Shown: positions 45,401 to 54,400 of the stretch, one piece after another
Layout of the letters: every line of letters starts with the position of its first letter
Position numbering within the stretch: position 1 is the stretch's first letter
NCBI RefSeq assembly: GCF_029931775.1
Contig: NC_079316.1
Coordinates: 66,776,064 to 66,840,063 of the forward strand
Length of the DNA: 64,000 bases
Source: Euleptes europaea
Lineage: Eukaryota > Chordata > Lepidosauria > Squamata > Sphaerodactylidae
Direction: 5' to 3'
Position numbers and translations under genes: made by a program
Notes under the pieces: generated by a model
The model's database searches: none
What the model saw: the letters and a program-made list of their open reading frames with translations, nothing else
What the model was told of the DNA's origin: nothing

Positions 45401-48400
45401 CAATAAGACCAATAAGGAAATGTCTGTATGATGTGTTAGTGATTAAACTGCTTCAGAATAAAACTTCTGCTACCAAGCATAACATTGTAGAAAATGCTAG
45501 TTCTAAGGATACCAGAGTTATTGCTCTTGTTATGGCTGTACAAGCAACCTTAGCATGTAAATTTAAAGCTCAGATTTTAGAGGTTCTCCTAGCATGCATG
45601 ATCTCTTTGACAGAGGTAGGTTCTGTACTATCAACAAGACAGCAGTTCTTACATGAACTGTTTGATGAAGGCTTAAGCATGAGAGTTGAGATTGTAGTTC
45701 TGGCATGACATCTAAGCTCAAGTAACTTCACCTAACATTAAGAACATTTTGAGGTTACTGTTATGGATGTGCATTCTGATTATGGCTTGAGTATTTGGCT
45801 TTGATAGCACATATGTTCATTATTTTATATGTGACAGCAGTCTATTATCACTGATTAAAATTTGTCCCGTGTAGCACCTACAGCGGCAAAAAATATTGAC
45901 AAATGAGAAGTACTTAGTATTTTTTCTGTAAATCCGAAAGAAACATCCCATGGCCTTGGTGTTGTAGTGGCATAGTGCTTTTGGGAGGCAAAAAAGGAAG
46001 CGTGATGCTTTGTCAGTAACATGAAACAAATTAAATTCCAGCTGAAGAAATTGGGGGTGATGCCGCCAGAACAGCCATTGCCTGTGAAATGCAATAGAAT
46101 CTACCAGTTAATGTGGGCTAACAATGGTGATGCCATAAGCAGGCAGTATGCTGGAACAGCAGCTTTAAAGGTAAAAAGATTTCACTTCAAACATTTTTGC
46201 AACTCGTTTCTAATGTTTGCTCTTGGGGCCAAACTATGCATTACATTGTCTGGCAGAGAGCTGTGTTCGAAAGTTCCACAGTTCTGAAGTATATGTAGGA
46301 CTGTGGTTCAGGACCTCAGAGAGAAAGAAGAGGCTTAGATTTTCCCCTAGTACTGTTTGAGCAACTCATACAACCCTGGGAAGGCTGTTTGCTCTGTTGG
46401 AAGCTACATGTATACTGATGAGCTGTTACACTTTCACAGTGGGCAAATTATACCCCCTAGGGATGTTTAAGGACAGGAAAAGTGTGGGGGAAGGTCCTAT
46501 TTGTTTAGAAAGTGTGTGTGCTGAAGAGGATCTTAATTGGTAGGCTGCACAGTATGTGAAGGTGTGATCCTTCTAAGCCCCCTCTCTCTGCATGTCTTGT
46601 CCCAATCTGAATCAGGGCCATGTGTGCCTGGGAATTGCAGAACTTCAGAAACTGCCTCTCCAGTTAACCCAGCAACATCTTTGGGAAGAACGTCACATGT
46701 AGTTAGGCCCTTGGTCTTTAGCATATAACTATAGTGTACTCTTAGGGTTGGCAACCTCCAGGTACTAGCTGGAGATCTCCTGCTATTACAACTGATCTCC
46801 AGCTGATAGAAATCAGTTCACCTGGAGAAAATGGCCGCTTTGGCAATTGGACTTTATGGCATTGAAGTCCCTCCCCTCTCCAAACCCTGCCCTCCTCAGG
46901 CTCCGCCCGAAAAATCTCCCACCAGTGGCGAAGAGGGACCTGACAACCCTGTGTATGCTGTAAATACATGACTGACTTTTTTGTCTTATTCAGCATTTAA
47001 TTTGTACCCTGATAGATGATATAGGTGAAGAGGATGGTTTACCCTACTCTATGAGTTTATAATAAGTATTGTTAATGTCCTTTTTGATTAATGGCACAAA
47101 AAACTCGAGGAAGAGCTAAATGAAAGTGCATTCTAAAGTTGAGCAGTACAAAATATAGAAGGCTTGTTTATTCTTTTTGATGTTAAATAGCTGGTTGAAT
47201 ATTTGCCACATGACTTAATCTTCCTAAAAACTCTGAAAGGCTGTATGGTTGTCTTTAATCATCAGATCATGTGTTAGGAAGTAATCGACTGTTTATATAT
47301 TGAATTCATAAGATCTGCTAAATGCATTCAGGAATTGATATCAGTAATATGTCCTCCTGAATTCTGGAAGGCAGGTGACAATATCTATTTGACTAAAAAA
47401 CGCCTTAGCTTTCACTGAAGCTAAATGGTCCTTTAAAATATGAATGCATTGTTATTCCAGCATGTAGAAAAAAAAGCTGCACTGTCACATTATAAAAGAA
47501 ATGGGCTCATTGTGGTAGGGCTTAACGTCACCAAAATCTCAGAAAACCTTAAATTCTGTCCCTTGCTGAACCTCCGGAGAGTTGTTCTGCTTCTGTATCT
47601 GAAGTGAAAATCTTTGCATTCCTATCTGCTTGCTTAATGTTCTTCTGCCCCTTGTTAGCCTCATTATATTCCTGTTTTTTCAGTGCTCCCCTTAGTTTCT
47701 TTTTGCTTTCCTTCAACCTGCTCCAGATTATCACTTTTTTCAGGCACAGCTCTCAATACTATAAAACTCTCAAGATTTTTTTCTACAACTAAAATATCAA
47801 AAATATTCCTAAAAATGAGCCCCGTTTGTGTCATCCCCCCCCCCTTGCAATTGACCTAATTGTTACGTTTAAATGGTAAGTACCTAGATTATTTTAATCT
47901 CCCCGGCAGACTGACTTCAAAGTATGATAATGATCTCATTCTGAGATGGCAGTCCATCCTCAAATCAAGATCAAATGATGGGGAATGCTGCGTCTAATGC
48001 ATGTCCAAGATACCACGGACTGTAGACTATTGTGTTAGTACATTTGAAACAAACCACTTACATTCAAATAGTTCAGAAAACTTTTTAAACTGTAGGTTTT
48101 GCATTTAGGCATTTGCAAATATATTTTATCAACAAAGAAAGTATTTCCAGTGGGGATTCTAATGAGATCAGGATATACAAAATTATATTTGATCTGAAGC
48201 TTAATTTCCCAGTTCTAAAAGAACAGACATTTCTTTATGGAAGAACTGTTGGAAGACAACTATTGTTGGGTTTTTACTGTCTGCAAAACTGTATTTTGTT
48301 TCTATGGAAATGGCCACAGAGGGTGACACGATCTGTATTTGTTTATATGAAATGGCCAAATCTTTTGTATCTTTAATAAATATTTGGAAAAAAAAGATGT

Positions 48401-51400
48401 CAAAATGCCAGAAAGTCTTTGAAACCTGAGCCTCTCTACTAAATGCCATACATGTGAATAACCAACACATTGAGCATTTAATAATAAACTATTAAATGTG
48501 ACAGGGTGACTTCACAAGGACTGGTGAAAGGAAACTGGCAGGAGTCATGAAAGATGGCGTTAACTCTGCAAATAGGTACTACTTAAACCGCTTCAGGGAT
48601 GCTTATAGGCAGGCAGTCATAGGTAAGAAAGTGTTGGTCTGTTTTCATAATTGCCTGTTATGTATCTGGATTTTTATTTGTCTTAAAAAAAAAAAGTTTG
48701 CGTTAATTTACGATATGTGGTGGTGATCAGGGAACAATGTTTGGTCTCAAAATACACTTGTTAAGTTGCTCTATCTCATTTGGCCACTTGAAGTAGTGTT
48801 GGGTTGGGCCATTTAGTTAAGTTTCTTAAAATATTAAATGTCCTTAAATTGATTTAAAAATGTATATTTGGTAAAAACATAACCTGTAATATTTTGGGTG
48901 AGTGCTTTGATTCTAAACACAATTCAGTTTTAAATATATTTAAATCCCATGGCTCCGAGGCATAACTTCTTCATAGCTGTCTATTTGTTGAGCAGTATTT
49001 GTTTCTTTGAGATTTTATTCTTGAGCCCTCATTATTTCCCTTGTTGATTTGTGTGTGTGTGTGAGTATAGATTTAATGCAGGGTATTCCTGTGACGGAGG
49101 ACCTCTATTCCATATTTACAAAAGAGAAAGAACATGAAGCTTTGCACAAGGAAAATTTGAGAAGTCATCAGGAGCTAATTAGCCAGCTATTACAAAGTTA
49201 TATGAAGCTGCTTTTACCAGAGGATGAGAAATTCCATGGTGGTTGGGCACTTATTGATTGTGACCCAAGGTATGTGGAATTTTCTGGAGTTCTGTTGGCT
49301 ATGTATAATATAGTATCTTCTATAACTATCAAATGTGTTGTTGTGAGGTGGGTGAAATTTATTATGGGCCGTCCTGCTGGAGAGAGATTATATTTGTTCT
49401 ATATGGGACAGTGTTGATAAAACTTTACAATTGGGTATCCCACCAGAGGGGGGAAAATATATGATTAAGGACCTTTGGGAAGGCTTAGAGAGATTTATAG
49501 AAAATCTAACAATGCTACACCCAGCAGCCTCACTTGTAATGGGAGGGGAATTTTAATGTGAGAATGGGCTGCGATGATCAGTCATTATATGCCAGCTACC
49601 ATCTATAGGATTCAAATACAGAGAGCTTGGGTGGCTTGTCTAATAGATCATTTAAAGACACTAAGCACAACCTTGCATGACTTCATTTAGTGCTGGCAGT
49701 GCTCAAATTGGACCTAGCTATCCTAAGTGGTAGGGTTATGACTGATTATCTTGCTGAGTTTACCTTCTGGGGAGTAAAAGAAGCAGCATTGATTATATAG
49801 TGATCTCAAAAAACTTACTGCGAAATTTGCAAGTTTTTGAGGTCTCTTCCTTTTTTGATGGTGATCACTTCCCGTTGGTTCTCCGCCTTTCAATACTAAC
49901 CAACCAGCTTCGTCTTAAACAACGTTATGTAAGCATGGCACCGGATGAATCCTGCCTTCCGCGTGTTAAGTGGAATGCGGCCACTTTTAACTCTATTAAT
50001 AATTTGACTAATTTGGATGAATTTGTAGAGAAAATGAATGAGTTTGTTAATAATGAGGAGGTCTATGATACCATGGCACAGTATGATAATATGGTCCATG
50101 ACCTCCAAAGCGCGCTTGCAGGTTCTGTTTCTGCTGTAGGTAGGCACCATGTCAAGGGCACTCATGAATGGTTTGATGAGGAATGTAGAGCACTAAAGAA
50201 AACCATTAGAGACAAATACAGAGACAATAGGTGTTCCCCCTCCTACGTGGTAAGACACGAGATCAACCAGCTAAGACAAAAGTATAAAGAATTGGGTTCT
50301 TGATGCAATTAGTATGAGGAAAGGACTGTATTAGTAATTACTGTTAATATGGAATGGATTTGATGTACTAAATGGCCAGTTTCTTTGCAGCAATCAAGGT
50401 ATAGCAGACCAAGATTTATGACTCGTGCTGAACAGGGAGGTCTCAACTTCTCAAACCCTATGAGGAGCAGTTAAAACGCTTAGGGCTGTTTAGCTTGGAA
50501 AGAAGGTGGTTAAGGGGAGACATGATAGAGGTCTATAAAATTATGCCTGGTATGGAGAGAGTGGACAGGGAGAAGCTTTTCTCCCTCTCTCATAATACTA
50601 GAATGCGGGGTCATCTGCTGGAGGGTGAGAGATTCAAAACAGATAAAAAGAAGTATTTCTTCAAACAATACATAGTTAAATTATGGAACTCTTTGCCCCA
50701 GGATGTGGCGATGGCCGCCAACTTGGAAGGCTTTAAGAGGGGAGTGGATATGTTCATGGAGGATAGGGCTATCAATGGCTGCTAGTAAAAATGGCTACTA
50801 GTCATGATGCATACCTATTCTCTCCAGGATCAGAGGAGCATGCCTATTATATTAGGTACTGTGGAACACAGGCAGGATGCTGCTGCAAATGTTTGGAAGC
50901 ACCTGGTTGGCCACTGTGTGAACAGTCTGTTGGACTTGATGGATCTTGGTCTGATCCAGCATGGCTTTTCTTATGTTCATTCACAGTTTGCTGTCTTGAG
51001 ACTTAAAAGCTAATGGATAAGTTGTCTTTTCAGACCAGGTGCGGATTAGTAGATCCCATGGCAAAAGTTAGAACTCCTAACCATATGGAATGTGTGGATT
51101 GTATAGGATGCTAGTATACAAGTGCTACAATTCTGGCTGTGTGAGAGAGAATTGTATTGTCCCTTGAGATAGGCCCATTCTGCATAGAAACTACATTAAC
51201 ACTGTGGCACGAAATCCAGTGATAGGGCAGTGCAGCCATGCCACAGATGTGTAGCGCATAATCTGTTCATTTTGAAGTCTGCCAAGAAGTAGGTAAAGAA
51301 CATTCTCTCATCAGAGCCTTCTAATGAAACACCCTTTTACTTTAGCAGCTTAATATGTGTTGATGCATACAGTAAAGCTGGAACACTTATAAAATATTAT

Positions 51401-54400
51401 GTTCACTTTTGTTTATAGCCTTGTCGATGCCACTCACAAAGATGTGGATGTTCTGCTTCTGCTTTCTAATTCTGCGTATTATGTAGCCTAGTAAGTACGC
51501 TTCTTTCTCCTTTTCACGTTCAAAACATTCCATGACTTCCTAACTCCTTTTTAATTCATTTGGGCTCTAGTTATGAGTTGATTCAGATCTAACTTTGGGC
51601 GTTGATGTTTCTTTGTCTAGCTATGATGATGAAGTAGATAAAGTAAATCAGTACCAAAGGCTGAGCCTTGACGATTTGGAGAAGATAGAAATAGGTAAGA
51701 TTTGAAGTCATTGCATTTTGGCATATTCTTTTTTTTGTCACATTTGAAGGACCTTCCCTTGCTAAATATTGAGGATCCAGAGCTGAAGTTGTATTCTAGC
51801 TTTTCGTTTCTAAGACGCTAATGCTTTTCTTTTCTTTTATAAAAAGGACCTGAACCAACTCTCTTTGGAAAGCCCAAATTCTCATGTATGAGGCTCCATT
51901 ATAAGTACAAAGATACAAGTGGATATTTTCACACTCTTAGAGCTGTAGTGCGGAACCCTGAAGAGGATGGAAAAGGTAATCCTTTGGCAAGGTGTCAGTT
52001 GCCTCCCAAATGTAAACTCCTGATCACCCTCCAGCAGGACAGGAAACTGTACTTTTCTGAAGCACCATGGTGGGATGCCTTGCAAGTAGGGGGCTTAATG
52101 GTTCAAGGGAGGGCCGAGAGAACGTTACCTTCACATTCCTTTTGTAGCATCTCATTGCAAAGTTCTCCCACCAGTAGAGACACTCACAACTCGGGGCCCT
52201 GTCGTCAAACGTTGAATGAGGGTCCGTACCCCATTGACTGCTTCGGTGGGTTGCCTCTCAGAACATAAAGCATCAATGTAGGCTTTTATTTGGCCACTTC
52301 CTGTGATCCACATCCAGAGACAAGTTGATCAGGATGTTGCAGCCATTTTACATTATCTGCATGAACGCTGGAGAACTAGGAGAAGTCTGGCACTCTGCGT
52401 TCGACAGCTTGGAATCATAACAGATTTCTATAATTTTGTAAAAGTCCTTCCCTCATTTTCTCATATGACTTTCTAGAAGATCTTACTTCCACTAAGGAGT
52501 AGAGTGGTCTGATATTGCTCAATGTTTTTTCCATTACTAAAAAAAAAAAAAGGAACATGATGTCCATTATATTTTCCAAATCAGTACAATAGAACATTTG
52601 ATTTGAAAATAATGAGAGCGAGGCCTTTGTTCGTCTGGTATTTCTCCTGTGTCCTTGTATGGTACCATACAGCAATTTTTGATATTGTATTAGAACCGGT
52701 CAATGGTATCGTTCCAGATTTGTACATTCTTTTTCAAAAGTATTTGCCAGCTGTTCGTTATAAAATCAAAGTCACTGGAGAAAGACTGGACTAAAATAGA
52801 CTTTAGTATTTTACCACATTGTCAATATTGTAGCCCCAAACTGTCACATTGGTTTTCTTGGAAGCAAATTAGACCTTCCAGTAGATTCTAGTGCCAATAT
52901 AGATTTTTTTTATTGCCCCCAATCTAACAACCTAGTAAACAACACCTTTTTTTCTCCACCTTAGAGTGTTTGTAGTAGTAATAGGGGTCTGCCAGATCAA
53001 ATAAGTGATTTTTTTGACCATGTGTCTATTAGCTGAACTGATAAAGTATTCTGTGTAGAATGCTTATTTCAAGTGTTCAGATTCTGCCAAGCAATGACGA
53101 AAGTGTACACCAAAATCTAAAAATTTCCATTACTTCTAGCAACAGCTTTTGATTAATTTCTAGTAGCTTTAATAAGTGTGTGTAGATCCAGATCCCTAAG
53201 GCCCGGTTTCCAGTAGCCTATGATCTGGACAAGTGTAGCCATTCTGATTTATTGAGGTTGACATTGTACCCTAAGACTTGCCCAAATAAATGCAAACACT
53301 TTTGATAGTAGGGTCTTAAAGTAAGAGCAGGGTTGTCGTTAAGATTTTAACATGTACATTCCCAGGCTGTAATTTCATATTTCTTAAAAGCTATGGATTC
53401 CATTTGTATTACACACAAAAGGGGAGTGTGAGGTATAATCTTGTCGAGGGGCTCTTGATAACTTTTTGAGACTTAAGTATTTTTATTTTGAATTTTATGT
53501 GTTAACTTTTGTAAGTACATAAGCAACAAAAATATTCAGGAAAATGACAACCTACTAATTGTATTGTAGACACTCTTCAGTGCATTGCAGAGATGCTGCG
53601 AATCACTAAACAAGCCACGGGAACAGACTTGCTCATTGTTGAGAGAAAACTGGAGAGGTAAGCTTATGTGTGTGGTTCCTCCCCTTTCCCAGAGTTGTCA
53701 GACCCTCAAACAGTTTGGGAGTATGACACCACTTGTATCAGTTGCTTGCTGTAGTTGTGAACTTCCTTGAATAAGTGAGGGCTTGTGAGCTGGTGTAACA
53801 CAGTGACTAAGTGAACGAGCAGTGATCTGCCAGGTCTCTGGTTCAGTTCCATCATAAACTCATTTAGTAAACTGTGTGAAGCCATTCTCTCTGAGTCGTG
53901 ACAGCCCCCTCATCTACAACATGCTAGCTTACCTTAAAAGGTACAGGTCCCCTGTGTGAAGCACCAGGTCATTCCTGACCCATGGGGTGACGTCACATCC
54001 CGACGTTTACTAGGCAGACTTTGTTTATGGGGTGGTTTGCCAGTGCCTTCCCCAGTCATCTTCCCTTTACCTCCAGCAAGCTGGGTACTCATTTTACCTC
54101 AGAAGGATGGACCTTACAGGGATGTTATAAGGTTTACAAGGTCATTTGTACTGAGTGCTTTGAATAGTGGGAAGTACTATATACACTTGCATTATTCTTC
54201 ATAGTCTGTCTTTTATTACCACCTCCCCCAAGTGATACAGTGCCATTTAGCAGACTTTCACTACTATGCCTAAAGTCTGTGCATTGAGATCTCTTCCAGT
54301 AATGACTTGGGGCATTCTGGTGCCTTCCTTCCTTTCTTTTTTATGCCATCAAGTCTCAGCTTTTTCAAGGCAAGAGACATTCAGAGGTGATTTGCCTCTG

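Noticed and set aside
54266-54330. Functional alternative last exon of INPP5F
   Set aside because: The relic lacks a recognisable acceptor, has lost bases that break the frame relative to exon 20, and is interrupted by a SINE.
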